Shown: positions 1 to 8,136, counted from the stretch's first letter. The stretch is DNA of 16,005 nucleotides from Sphingobacterium sp. UBA1575 (GCA_002322865.1 DCOH01000002.1:114887-130891); one strand, 5' to 3'. Numbers and translations: made by a program. The notes: generated by a model from the sequence alone, not told the origin.

Positions 1-420
1 CCCGATGGAAGAGGAATTCAGGTCGGTATCATTTCCCCATTTGCCGGCTCCGGCATGGTGCGCGCGGTAATAATCATTCACCATCTGCACGATTTTTCCA
101 TCCCTACCGATCACATAATGCGAACTTACCGCAGCCCGCTCGCTATGGAACGTTCTAACCGTCTGGTCCAGGTCTTTCTGAGCCGTATGGTGGATCATGA
201 CATAATTCGGTTTTCTCATCCCGAAATTGATGGAGCCGATCCATTCCTTGTTGGCTGCCGCTATTTTTGCAATTTGGCTTTCTACTGGGGCTTCTTTATA
301 GATGGCAGCGTATTCCTTGGCCTTTTTCTTATAAACCTTTTCTGTTGCCGCATATTTTCCACCTCCGCAGGAGGTTGCCAAAAGGGCGATGAACAAGTAT
401 GTTAGGGTATTTTTTAGCAT
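1..420 (-). CDS. N-acetylmuramoyl-L-alanine amidase, lipoprotein (C-terminus beyond window)
   Basis: This is the first 140 residues of a protein that runs off the left edge. It starts at the ATG at 418-420 and begins with a lipoprotein signal peptide (hydrophobic residues 7-16, then LLATSC with the lipid-carrying Cys at 18), so it should sit in a membrane facing the periplasm. From about residue 70 it matches the zinc-dependent Amidase_2 fold: VMIHHTA at 74-80 (the His pair includes the first zinc ligand), SSHYVIGRDG at 99-108, and AHHAGAGKW at 120-128. Enzymes of this family cut the bond between MurNAc and the L-Ala of the stem peptide, in cell-wall turnover or recycling. The later zinc-ligand and catalytic motifs are outside the window, so activity cannot be judged. 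The gene lies 33 bases after the DUF1080 gene but has its own likely promoter. The family call is firm; the exact physiological role is not known. Confidence 0.88.
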   Translation of the reverse strand, partial: MLKNTLTYLFIALLATSCGGGKYAATEKVYKKKAKEYAAIYKEAPVESQIAKIAAANKEWIGSINFGMRKPNYVMIHHTAQKDLDQTVRTFHSERAAVSSHYVIGRDGKIVQMVNDYYRAHHAGAGKWGNDTDLNSSSIG

Positions 421-440
421 GGTCTTTTTAAATAGGTAAA

Positions 441-470
441 CAAATATAAGGTTTTAGAGCGCATCTACAA
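441..470 (-). promoter_or_regulatory. Bacteroidota-type promoter for the amidase gene
   Basis: On the minus strand there is TTG (470-468), a 19-base spacer, and TATATTTG (448-441), a full match to the TTG / TAnnTTTG promoter of this phylum. Transcription would start near 435, about 15 bases before the ATG at 420. The -33 element lies inside the last codons of the DUF1080 gene, so the amidase can be transcribed independently of it. The call rests on motif match and spacing only. Confidence 0.6.
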
Positions 471-1206
471 CGAATTCTGGTCTTTCTATACCCGGTTCCA
501 ATTCGATGATCTGCAGATTACGGAATTCCATCTTGGCTCCCTCTGCTTCCAGACAGAGGTATCCCTTCCTCTTGGAGGCCAAACGGATGCTATTGACAAA
601 CTTTCCATTCACCGCGAGTTTCACCGTTCCATCAATACAGACGACCGTGTATTTATTCCACTCCCCCACACCTAGGCAACGGTTTTCCAAGGATTTGCTT
701 CTGCTCCCTCGGGGATTATCCGGGGATGCGTTCATACCACCGGCTCCGAACAGCTCGCCATGTACATAGGCGATAGGTTGCTGAACCCCATTCACCGCAT
801 GGATGTTCACCCAATCCAGCTCCAACATCTGTACTTCCATCCCCATGGGTAATCGGGTTTTGGGATCCGCCTTGGCATCACACCATACAAAAATCCCCGA
901 GTTGCCTCCTTTTTCCAAATGCCGCCATTCTACATGCATGATGAAATTCTCATACATTTTCTCCGATCGAACCACCCCGATTGGATTTCCTGAATTCTTA
1001 AGGAGATTTCCCTTGGCTTTCCAAGTGGTATCGGAGGTATTTACATCATACCAAGTAATGGCTTTCCCTTTCGCTTTGGGATTGATGATACTTTCATCAA
1101 AGTTTTTTTCCAATCCAAATTGAAACAATTTCTTCTGGGCATGCAAGGATGTGGAAATAAGTATAAAGGTCAGAATGGATAGGATATGGTAAGCGTATCT
1201 GTTCAT
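454..1206 (-). CDS. Secreted DUF1080 / 3-keto-disaccharide hydrolase-like protein
   Basis: This is a 250-residue exported protein. I start it at the ATG at 1206-1204 (MNRYAYHILS) rather than at the in-frame TTG two codons earlier. Residues 1 to about 23 are a signal peptide ending LHA before QKK. The rest is a single DUF1080 domain (concanavalin-like jelly roll): WKAKGNLL, a GGNSGIFVWC segment near residues 100-109, GMEVQMLELDW, YVHGELFGAGGMN, GEWNKYTVVCIDGTVKLAVNGK and a closing FRNLQIIEL strand. Some members of this family hydrolyse 3-keto-glycosides; others have no known substrate. A strong terminator separates it from the susCD operon upstream, and no clear promoter is visible in the short gap. 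The oxidoreductases that make 3-keto sugars are not in the window, so the substrate is open. Family confidence is high, enzymatic function moderate. Confidence 0.85.
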   Translation of the reverse strand: MNRYAYHILSILTFILISTSLHAQKKLFQFGLEKNFDESIINPKAKGKAITWYDVNTSDTTWKAKGNLLKNSGNPIGVVRSEKMYENFIMHVEWRHLEKGGNSGIFVWCDAKADPKTRLPMGMEVQMLELDWVNIHAVNGVQQPIAYVHGELFGAGGMNASPDNPRGSRSKSLENRCLGVGEWNKYTVVCIDGTVKLAVNGKFVNSIRLASKRKGYLCLEAEGAKMEFRNLQIIELEPGIERPEFVVDAL

Positions 1207-1260
1207 GGTCAAGGGGTTGATTTGAACCTAAAATAAGAAATTAAAACAGCTCTGAAAAAC

Positions 1261-1289
1261 AAAAGCGGCCAATGAATGTCATTGACCGC
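1261..1289 (-). terminator. Rho-independent terminator of the susCD-phosphoesterase operon
   Basis: GCGGCCAATG (1265-1274) and CATTGACCGC (1280-1289) form a 10-position stem with one mismatch and a 5-base loop. Read on the minus strand the hairpin is followed by TTTTGTTTTTC, a good U-tract. It lies 45 bases past the stop codon of the metallophosphoesterase gene, so it should end the operon and isolate the DUF1080 gene. Confidence 0.85.
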
Positions 1290-1333
1290 CGTTTGATTAT
1301 GAATTATTGATTGATATGCGTAAAAAGAATAGA

Positions 1334-2182
1334 TTAATTTTTGACTACATTCCAGCCATAATCAACATATTCCCAATTGAACTTATCGCCATCAAGATTG
1401 ATTTTTAAAAATCCTTCTTCTGTTCCATGGAAGGCTCCAGACCACCAATTCGCAGAAACTGCTCCCGCAGTTATATATTGCACCCCTTTTACCTTAATCT
1501 CTTCGTATAAATGTTGATGCCCTTGAAGGACTAATTTTAGATTGTGTTTATCGAACATCGCTCGTATTTCCTGCTGGTTTTTAAAGGTGTCTTTATCTGT
1601 GTAATAACCTTCTAAAACCGGGTAATACAAGGATAGAAAGGGTACATGAGCAGAAACAATGATAGGTTGAGAACTAGGTGTAGAAGCTAACACATCAGCC
1701 AACCACGACTTTTGCGCATCAGAAACACAATATTTACCATCGCAGATTTCTGCACTATTTAGGACAATAAATTTCCATCCTTTATGTTCAAAGGAATAAT
1801 AGGGTTTACCAAAATAATTTTGGAATAGTCCTGTTCCATATTCCCCATCAGAATGCCAATACCGGTCATGGTTCCCAAGGGTAAAATACCATTTCATCCC
1901 TGTTTTTTTCACCAAGTCCTGATATCGTTGATAGAGATCCTTCGCTTGGGACAATTTGTCCTCTTTCATGGCATCAACATCCACATTATCACCACCTGTT
2001 AAAATAAAATCGACCTGCTGTTGCTTAGCAAGCAAGGCTGCCTGTTCAAGTCCTTTAAAACTATTTGCCTTGGCATTATTATTCAGATGTATATCTGTAA
2101 AGAAGGCGAAAGAAAATTTTTGTTGAGCAAAAGCTAGGGTACTCGAACAAATTAAGAAGCATACGAATACTAATTTTTTCAT
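1334..2182 (-). CDS. Secreted calcineurin-like metallophosphoesterase
   Basis: This is a 282-residue exported phosphoesterase. I chose the ATG at 2182 (MKKLVFVCFL) because it begins a clear signal peptide (cut near Ala19-Gln20) and lies 20 bases after the susD stop; the in-frame ATG at 2212 would overlap susD and place ten polar residues before the signal peptide. The full two-metal motif set is present: TDIH (Asp30, His32), GGDN (Asp65), GNHD (103-106, Asn104-His105), SAHVP (His179) and GHQH (221-224). Such enzymes hydrolyse phosphate mono- or diesters; the family includes Icc-type and purple acid phosphatase-like proteins. Two Cys at 147 and 152 could form a disulfide. It is the last gene of the susC-susD operon, so it probably removes phosphate from a substrate bound or imported by that complex. 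The substrate cannot be read from the sequence. Confidence 0.9.
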   Translation of the reverse strand: MKKLVFVCFLICSSTLAFAQQKFSFAFFTDIHLNNNAKANSFKGLEQAALLAKQQQVDFILTGGDNVDVDAMKEDKLSQAKDLYQRYQDLVKKTGMKWYFTLGNHDRYWHSDGEYGTGLFQNYFGKPYYSFEHKGWKFIVLNSAEICDGKYCVSDAQKSWLADVLASTPSSQPIIVSAHVPFLSLYYPVLEGYYTDKDTFKNQQEIRAMFDKHNLKLVLQGHQHLYEEIKVKGVQYITAGAVSANWWSGAFHGTEEGFLKINLDGDKFNWEYVDYGWNVVKN

Positions 2183-2202
2183 GTTATTTGATTTAAATTG
2201 AT

Positions 2203-4002
2203 TTATTTCCATCCAAAAGGTTGTTCTAAAATAGGATTAAGCACCATTTGAACTTCAGGAATAGGTCGATAATAATACATAGGTTCTACAAAAGTCCTTT
2301 TGCGAACTTCTGTCACCATGGTTCCGCCTTGGGTTCCCTCACTCAAATATACACCTGCAGAACCACCAAACCTACCAATGGTATAATATACCAACGAAAC
2401 ACCTAAAGAATTTTTCTCACGGTTGCTAGGAATCGTCTGTCCTTCAGGGATCAATTTGATATCAGGCACGCCATCGCCATTCATATCATAGTTTCCTACG
2501 CCCGGAAAATACATTCCCTGTGGGATGTTCTCCAAAAGCTTTCCAGCGTTCCAACGCATCAGATCATCATAGCGCGAATTCTCAAATGCCAGTTCAACCC
2601 TTCTCTCCCTTCTGATCTCTAAGATAGTTCCTAAGTTTACTCCGGCTACTTTTGGAAAATCTAATTTTAAGGCTGGATCTGGGTTTGCATTTGCCGAAGC
2701 TAATACTAAATTAGGCATCCCCACCCGTTTCCGAAGGATATTAATGGTGTTGTCCAAATCTGTTTGGGTGATAATTCCTAGTTCTGCTTTTGCCTCCGCT
2801 ACGATCAGTAGTACTTCAGCATATCGATGAACAGGAAAATCAATTCCATTCAATACATTCTGATCGACACTATTCACATAACCCTTCCGCTGATGATATC
2901 CTGTAAAGTTTTTATTCAATCGTTGGATATAGGTTGTATTACCAGGCTGTCTTAACCAGGTTGGATAAATCAATGTCTGTGACAATCGGGGATCTCTATC
3001 TTTAAATTCCTGAACAAATCCGAATTGCTCATGCCCTGCGATAGCTGTGAATCGGCTTCCATCTTTCATCAGATAACTTTGAACCAAATCTCTACTAGGT
3101 GATTGTTCATAGTCGCCAAAAACAACGGAGTTAACATTTTGGGTCACATTCTTAGCTTGATCAAAAGCGTTTACTAGAATAACTTCCTTATTGCTGGTCA
3201 AATCCAAAGATTCAAAAAGTGTAGCGTAATCTTCCTCTGGCTTGCCTGAATTATAGATACTGAATTTTCCAGATTTAATAATTTCTTGGGCAGCGGATTC
3301 GGCAAGCTTTAAGAACACTTCTGCCGTTGATTCCAATTTCAACTCCGCATGATATTTCCTATAGGTACCTTCATGAAGGGCAATTTTAGCCTGCATCAAA
3401 GTAACAGCCCATTTACCTGGTGTTCCCGTTGGAACATTTTCCCGAACATTCTTAACAGCGAAATCAAGATCCTCTAAGATTTTGGTCATGACCTCTTCTC
3501 TACTGTTCTGTGGATTTTTTAATTCTGCATCGGAGGCATTTAATGTTTTATCATACCATGGAACATTTGAATACCGTTTGACCATATCATAATAAAATAT
3601 AGCTCTATAATATCGTGCTAAGCCTGCATAATGATTTTTTATCTCCTCACTGACGCTTGCCTTGGTATAGTTTTCTAAAAAATAATTGATATTCCGAAGT
3701 CGCCCCCAAGACCAACCTCCTGTAATGGTTTGGGAAGAAGGGCTTCCGGTCATCATGTTCTTTATCTCTACCGCACCTGTTGTGGAGGCATTGTCTGTAG
3801 ATTGATCATTCAAATAGCTATTCCTATTGGGCAAGCTGACCATACCATTCATGTAAAGCGAAAGATCTTCCTCGGTTTTAAAAAAAACTTCTGGTGTAAT
3901 CAAAGTTTGTGGAAAGCGATCTAGAAATCCTTTCTTGCAGGATATCGTGAAGCACATTAATCCTGCTAGCGGTAGTATATATATATTTCTTAATTTTTTC
4001 AT
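2203..4002 (-). CDS. SusD/RagB-family nutrient-binding lipoprotein
   Basis: This is a 599-residue outer-membrane lipoprotein, the surface lid and binding partner of the SusC transporter next to it. It begins with a signal peptide and lipobox (FTISC, lipid Cys at 22) followed by KKGFLD, a usual SusD N-terminus. SusD hallmarks appear in order: DNAS and GGWSWGRLRNINYFLENY in the N-terminal helical part, VHRYAEVLLIVAEAKAELG, NILRKRVGMP, and EIRRERRVELAFENSRYDDLMRW, then a C-terminal YYRPIPEVQMVLNP. The length is somewhat above the roughly 500-550 usual in the family. Its start lies 19 bases after the susC stop and its own stop 20 bases before the phosphoesterase start, so the three genes form one transcript. 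The ligand is unknown: no glycoside hydrolase is in the locus, so a polysaccharide target is not implied. Confidence 0.95.
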   Translation of the reverse strand: MKKLRNIYILPLAGLMCFTISCKKGFLDRFPQTLITPEVFFKTEEDLSLYMNGMVSLPNRNSYLNDQSTDNASTTGAVEIKNMMTGSPSSQTITGGWSWGRLRNINYFLENYTKASVSEEIKNHYAGLARYYRAIFYYDMVKRYSNVPWYDKTLNASDAELKNPQNSREEVMTKILEDLDFAVKNVRENVPTGTPGKWAVTLMQAKIALHEGTYRKYHAELKLESTAEVFLKLAESAAQEIIKSGKFSIYNSGKPEEDYATLFESLDLTSNKEVILVNAFDQAKNVTQNVNSVVFGDYEQSPSRDLVQSYLMKDGSRFTAIAGHEQFGFVQEFKDRDPRLSQTLIYPTWLRQPGNTTYIQRLNKNFTGYHQRKGYVNSVDQNVLNGIDFPVHRYAEVLLIVAEAKAELGIITQTDLDNTINILRKRVGMPNLVLASANANPDPALKLDFPKVAGVNLGTILEIRRERRVELAFENSRYDDLMRWNAGKLLENIPQGMYFPGVGNYDMNGDGVPDIKLIPEGQTIPSNREKNSLGVSLVYYTIGRFGGSAGVYLSEGTQGGTMVTEVRKRTFVEPMYYYRPIPEVQMVLNPILEQPFGWK

Positions 4003-4021
4003 GACATTTAATCGATTTGAG

Positions 4022-7000
4022 TTAGAAATCCAGGTTCAAACCTGCTGCAACTTTTCGTTGAAATGGATATGCCCAAGCACTATTGTCTGTTCCATTATTT
4101 ATCGCTTCTGGGTCGACAAATTTCTTCACCTCGGAGAATTCGAAGATATTCTCGCCGGTTACAAAAAATCGCAATCGACCTAATTTCCAGCGGTCAGTAA
4201 GGTCTTTTGGAAGGGAATAACCCAGTGTTACGTTCTTTATTCGTAGATATGCACCATTTAATAGATATTGGGAGTTCGGAATAGCAAGCCCTTTTCCATC
4301 ATTTGCTTCGGCTAACCAAGATTGCAATACAGGGTAGGTCGCATCATGGTTGGCATCAGCCAAACCGGCAGCTAAATAAGCCTTGGAATGTTTTGCGCGC
4401 TGCTCTTCGGAATCCGAATTCTCTCTGTAGTGATCCAAATGCCAAGGATAGACATTGGCATAAGGCTGCTGATACGGTCCCCAGAACAAATAGTGTTTTG
4501 GATAAAAGTCGCGTTTCAGTACACCTTGAAGAAAAACAGAAGCATCGAATCCATTCCAATCCATATTGAGGTTAAAGCCAATCCGGAATCTATCGGCCGA
4601 ATTACCGATGATCTTTCGGTCTTTCATATCATTCTCCGTCAGTCCCAACTCAATTTTATTGTTGCCATCCAAGTCCTTAAATTTTGGCCAACCATTAACG
4701 ATCGTCAATGCTCCCCAAGGAATAATGGCTTTTTGGTCAAGCGCATCAATCTCTGCCTGATTCTTGAAAAATCCATCGCTCTCTAAGCCGTAAATGGTTC
4801 CAAATTCATAGCCTTCAAAATAGTTGGAAAGCAAGCGTTGGTCATTCTTGAATTTTGTGATCTTCGCTTTAGAATCAGAAAGAATAACTTTAGCATCGAA
4901 TCGGAACGGCCTTTCGGCAAGTTCAAATTGATCTTTATAACTTACCGAAACTTCCCAACCCTTGGTTCTAAGATCGGCTACATTCTGTCTGGGAACTGAT
5001 GCCCCCAATACGCCTGGAAGTTCCTGGCCAGCGGTTAACATGCCTGTGGTTTCGCGGGTATAAATGTCAAAGCCGGCAAAAAATCTATCATTCAAAAATC
5101 CAATATCAGCACCGAAATTCAACGTCGCTACATTTTCCCAAGTGTAGGTGGTTGGGTCGATGGTCAACGGTGGAGCGCCCCATACCACCTGTTGCTGAGA
5201 ACCATTGATTAAATAATTCGAAAGGCCAGTCGACATAGTTTGTATGTAAGAAAAATCACCCACATTCTGATTTCCTAAACTTCCGTAGGAAACCCTGAAC
5301 TTCAGGTTTGAAAATGTAGGTTTCAAGTTTTGGAAGAATTCTTCATTACTTGCTATCCAAGCTGCTGATGCAGATGGGAAGAATCCCCAACGACTTCCTT
5401 TTGGAAATCTTGAAGAACCATCATAACGACCCGTTACCTCGAAGATATATTTATCATCAAATGTATAATTGATCCTACCGAAGGCACTTTGGGTAGCATA
5501 GGTACTGTGTGCAGCGGTTATCCTTGGATCTCCATACGTCAATGCTAAGTAAGGTAAAGTGGAAGAGATCAATTTATCCCGATAGGCTTGGGTAGTATTC
5601 CAAATGTATTCTTCTTGGTTTACCCCTAAAGTTAATCCTATCGCATGCCTTTCTATCTTCTTGTTATAGTTAGCATATAAATTGAATACATCGTTGAATA
5701 TTTCTCCCCTTCTATCCTGTACATAGCCATTTCCACCTTCTTCTCGTACATCATTTGGGCCAAATCCAATTTTATATTTTTTGGAGTGTTCGGGATATCG
5801 CCAATATTCCCGCTTAAAACTAGCGTCTGCCGTTACGGTCAGGTCTCCATTCAAGAAAGTTCCAACAGCATTAAAAATATTATGGAAACCAAACATATTC
5901 TCATTCAATTTACCACCATCCACTAATTTCGCGGCTAACCGGCCGGCAGGATTATTCCCCCAGGTACCATCTGGATTCACTGCCACATCGGTAGGTTTTA
6001 AATAATAGATATCTGTCAGGCTTGCATTAGGTCGGTCTCTATTGGTCTGATAAATATTCATGTTATTATCCACTTTCAACCAAGCCACTGGGGAAAATGA
6101 AAACCTCCCTCTGATACCTCTTCGTTGCCAGTTATCTGCTGCCAATCGGTTCAATCCATTCTCTTTGGTGAAGTCTGCGGATAGGTAATAGTTTACTGGT
6201 CTATTATTAACCTGGGCTCCTCCAGAAAATGTTAAGGAATGTACATGGGAAAAGGAGGCGTTATGAAGAAAATAATCATTCCAATTGTTTCCTCCCATAT
6301 AGGCCCATTGGGTCTGATCATCAGGGTTGATCCGCACATCTGCTATGCTTGGATCATCCGATCGTTCTTTTGCCCATTTATAATGTGCCTCACTGTAGTT
6401 GACATAATCCCAAGGGGTGTTATCGGTGGAAGTTTCTAAAACACGTGAAAAGATATATGGGTCTGTAACTGGATCTGGCATTTCGGTCGGTTTACCCCAG
6501 GCGGTGGTCACATTGTACCCAATGGACTGTTTTCCTTGACGACCCGATTTGGTGGTAATAAGAATAACGCCATAGGTTGCTCTAGCGCCATAAATCGCCG
6601 CTGATGCCGCATCCCTCAAAACGGTATACGTCGCAATATCATTAGGGCTCAAACGGATCAGATCCCAACTATCAGACACTGGAATCCCATCGATCACGAT
6701 GAGTGGCGAACCTCCATTGATGGAAGTTGTCCCGCGGATATTGATGTTAGGTATTCCACCTGGGCTACCATTTCCATAGGTGATGTTCAATCCAGGACTC
6801 GCGCCCTGTAAGCCTTGCATCACATTGGTAACCGGCCGTGATTCCAATTGCTTTCCTGAAATTTGGTCTACCGCTCCTGTAAGATTAATTTTCTTTTGGG
6901 TACCAAAGCCTACGATAACAACTTCATCCAAATTACTTGCATCCACCTCGAGCTTGACCTCAAGCTCTTCATTTGCTTGTACAATCAATTCTTGGGTTTT

Positions 7001-7273
7001 ATACCCTAGGTATCGAAAAATCAAGGTGGAATTGTTTGCCAACCCATCCAACCGGAAATTACCGGCATTATCACTGGAAGTCGCTTTGTTGGTTCCCTTA
7101 ACTAATATACTCACCCCAGAAATTGCTTTTCCCTGCATATCGGTCACCTTTCCAGTTACCGCATCGCTTTGTGCCAAAAGTGGTATTGGAATTATCCAAA
7201 CAAGTAATAAGAGAAAAGAAATGGTCAGCATATTGTACGCTGAAATCTTTTTATTTTGGTTAGTCTTCATCAT
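4022..7273 (-). CDS. SusC/RagA-family TonB-dependent outer-membrane transporter
   Basis: This is a 1083-residue outer-membrane channel for TonB-driven import. There are two adjacent ATGs (7273 and 7270); either gives the same signal peptide, cut near Ala34-Gln35. Domains in order: a CarboxypepD_reg-like domain at about 38-125 (VTGKVTDMQGKAISGVSILVKGT ... RYLGYK region), the TonB-box/plug start VVIVGFGTQKK, a plug with the SusC-type GSPLIVIDGIPV and LRDAASAAIYGARATYGVILITTK signatures up to about 245, then a long beta barrel ending with AYLRIKNVTLGYSLP, TGENIF and a terminal Phe. There is no STN domain, so direct signalling to an anti-sigma factor is not expected; that fits control by the neighbouring TetR gene instead. 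It is the first gene of the operon with susD and a phosphoesterase. The cargo is unknown; a phosphorylated small molecule is my inference. Confidence 0.96.
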   Translation of the reverse strand: MMKTNQNKKISAYNMLTISFLLLLVWIIPIPLLAQSDAVTGKVTDMQGKAISGVSILVKGTNKATSSDNAGNFRLDGLANNSTLIFRYLGYKTQELIVQANEELEVKLEVDASNLDEVVIVGFGTQKKINLTGAVDQISGKQLESRPVTNVMQGLQGASPGLNITYGNGSPGGIPNINIRGTTSINGGSPLIVIDGIPVSDSWDLIRLSPNDIATYTVLRDAASAAIYGARATYGVILITTKSGRQGKQSIGYNVTTAWGKPTEMPDPVTDPYIFSRVLETSTDNTPWDYVNYSEAHYKWAKERSDDPSIADVRINPDDQTQWAYMGGNNWNDYFLHNASFSHVHSLTFSGGAQVNNRPVNYYLSADFTKENGLNRLAADNWQRRGIRGRFSFSPVAWLKVDNNMNIYQTNRDRPNASLTDIYYLKPTDVAVNPDGTWGNNPAGRLAAKLVDGGKLNENMFGFHNIFNAVGTFLNGDLTVTADASFKREYWRYPEHSKKYKIGFGPNDVREEGGNGYVQDRRGEIFNDVFNLYANYNKKIERHAIGLTLGVNQEEYIWNTTQAYRDKLISSTLPYLALTYGDPRITAAHSTYATQSAFGRINYTFDDKYIFEVTGRYDGSSRFPKGSRWGFFPSASAAWIASNEEFFQNLKPTFSNLKFRVSYGSLGNQNVGDFSYIQTMSTGLSNYLINGSQQQVVWGAPPLTIDPTTYTWENVATLNFGADIGFLNDRFFAGFDIYTRETTGMLTAGQELPGVLGASVPRQNVADLRTKGWEVSVSYKDQFELAERPFRFDAKVILSDSKAKITKFKNDQRLLSNYFEGYEFGTIYGLESDGFFKNQAEIDALDQKAIIPWGALTIVNGWPKFKDLDGNNKIELGLTENDMKDRKIIGNSADRFRIGFNLNMDWNGFDASVFLQGVLKRDFYPKHYLFWGPYQQPYANVYPWHLDHYRENSDSEEQRAKHSKAYLAAGLADANHDATYPVLQSWLAEANDGKGLAIPNSQYLLNGAYLRIKNVTLGYSLPKDLTDRWKLGRLRFFVTGENIFEFSEVKKFVDPEAINNGTDNSAWAYPFQRKVAAGLNLDF

Positions 7274-7284
7274 AATAAATTAAT

Positions 7285-7298
7285 TGAACATTCATTCA
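7285..7298. promoter_or_regulatory. Putative TetR operator, susC copy
   Basis: TGAACATTCATTCA is a quasi-palindrome (TGAA-N6-TTCA) that recurs with a single base change at 7508-7521 before tetR. It starts 5 bases past the susC -7 box and ends 11 bases before the susC ATG, covering the expected transcription start. That placement suits a repressor site. The binding protein is inferred to be the adjacent TetR. Confidence 0.6.
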
Positions 7299-7303
7299 AC
7301 AAT

Positions 7304-7331
7304 CAAACCTAAAACAATTGTATTAATTCAA
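7304..7331 (-). promoter_or_regulatory. Promoter of the susC-susD-phosphoesterase operon
   Basis: On the minus strand, TTG (7331-7329), a 17-base spacer and TAGGTTTG (7311-7304) match the Bacteroidota TTG / TAnnTTTG promoter. The predicted start of transcription falls near 7297, about 24 bases before the susC ATG and inside the putative operator. A second TAnnTTTG match at 7413-7406 has no -33 partner and is less likely. Confidence 0.6.
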
Positions 7332-7507
7332 TATTATTTGAAAATGAAGATTATGTGATTTGGGAATTTCAGTGGGTTAAAGAAATGATTAAGCAGCTAA
7401 TAAAACAAATATATACTACTGTAAACCATTGTTTTGTGAAAATCAACACAGAATTAGTATACGAAATATCAAATATTGTATTGATATTTATTGCGACATT
7501 TATTAAC

Positions 7508-7521
7508 TGAACAGTCATTCA
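7508..7521. promoter_or_regulatory. Putative TetR operator, tetR copy
   Basis: TGAACAGTCATTCA repeats the susC-side site with 13 of 14 bases identical, and lies 15 bases before the tetR start codon. Its position implies negative autoregulation. No clear TAnnTTTG box for tetR could be placed next to it, so the tetR promoter remains unassigned. Confidence 0.6.
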
Positions 7522-7536
7522 AAAAATTTATTTTTA

Positions 7537-8136
7537 ATGGGAAGGAATAGCTTAAAAGACGAGCGTCAAAAAGAGATTATTAAAAAATATTATGCCGTGG
7601 CAAAAAAGGAAGGCCTAGAAAATACGTCTATTGCTAAGATCGCTTCCGAAATGAATGTAAACCCAAGTTTGATCATACACTATTTCAAAAATAAAGAGGA
7701 GTTAACTTATTCCTTGATCGATTATATTTTAGAAAAATACCTGGTTATCTATAATCGAAAAAAAATAGAAGATCATGATTTGAAAGCATTTTTAATTGAA
7801 CTCATCCATAAATTATTCAAATCTTGGAATTCTTTGTTCAATGACAGTGTATTTTACAGTTGTTATGCTTTGGGGTTTCGGGATAAGCTTATAAAAATGA
7901 AATTCAAAAACCTTCAGGACTCCCTCAGAAGCCATTTAAGAGATGTGCTGGATAAATGTAATGAGGCAGGAATAGTCAACCTACCATCAACGGAGAAAAG
8001 CGCAGATTTAATTTACATCATGGTAGACGGTGCATATTATTACCTAAGCCTTATTTCGGAAAAGGAGGAATACGAAAAGAAACTATTGGAATATAAAAAC
8101 TATGCCTATCAAACACTTGGTCTGTCTATTGACTAA
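7537..8136 (+). CDS. TetR/AcrR-family transcriptional regulator
   Basis: This 199-residue protein has the usual TetR length and layout. The N-terminal helix-turn-helix covers about residues 30-50 (TSIAKIASEMNVNPSLIIHYF) and is followed by KNKEELTYSLIDYIL, the typical fourth helix. The remainder (about 60-199) is an all-helical ligand and dimer domain without recognisable similarity, rich in Lys, Tyr and Leu. The ATG at 7537 is the only sensible start. The gene is divergent from the susC operon and both start regions carry the same 14-bp site, so it most likely represses susC-susD-phosphoesterase and itself until an inducer binds. Its stop codon overlaps that of the convergent membrane-protein gene by four bases. 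The inducer is unknown; a ligand linked to the imported substrate would be expected. Confidence 0.93.
   Translation: MGRNSLKDERQKEIIKKYYAVAKKEGLENTSIAKIASEMNVNPSLIIHYFKNKEELTYSLIDYILEKYLVIYNRKKIEDHDLKAFLIELIHKLFKSWNSLFNDSVFYSCYALGFRDKLIKMKFKNLQDSLRSHLRDVLDKCNEAGIVNLPSTEKSADLIYIMVDGAYYYLSLISEKEEYEKKLLEYKNYAYQTLGLSID

Noticed and set aside
55..405. Plus-strand open frame opposite the amidase
   Set aside because: The minus-strand frame encodes a clear Amidase_2 protein with a lipobox; this frame is its shadow.
1207..1212. TTG start two codons before the DUF1080 ATG
   Set aside because: The ATG at 1206 directly begins the signal peptide, and the alternative adds nothing supported by sequence.
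2183..2212. Earlier ATG for the metallophosphoesterase
   Set aside because: It overlaps the susD stop and adds ten polar residues before a standard signal peptide that begins at the ATG at 2182.
6780..7283. Plus-strand open frame of 167 codons opposite the start of susC
   Set aside because: It lies antisense to the conserved SusC N-terminus and plug, and shows no recognisable motif.
7406..7413. Second TAnnTTTG match (TATATTTG, minus strand) upstream of susC
   Set aside because: It lacks a TTG element 17-23 bases upstream and would leave a leader of over 120 bases; the copy at 7304-7311 fits better, though this could be a weak extra promoter.
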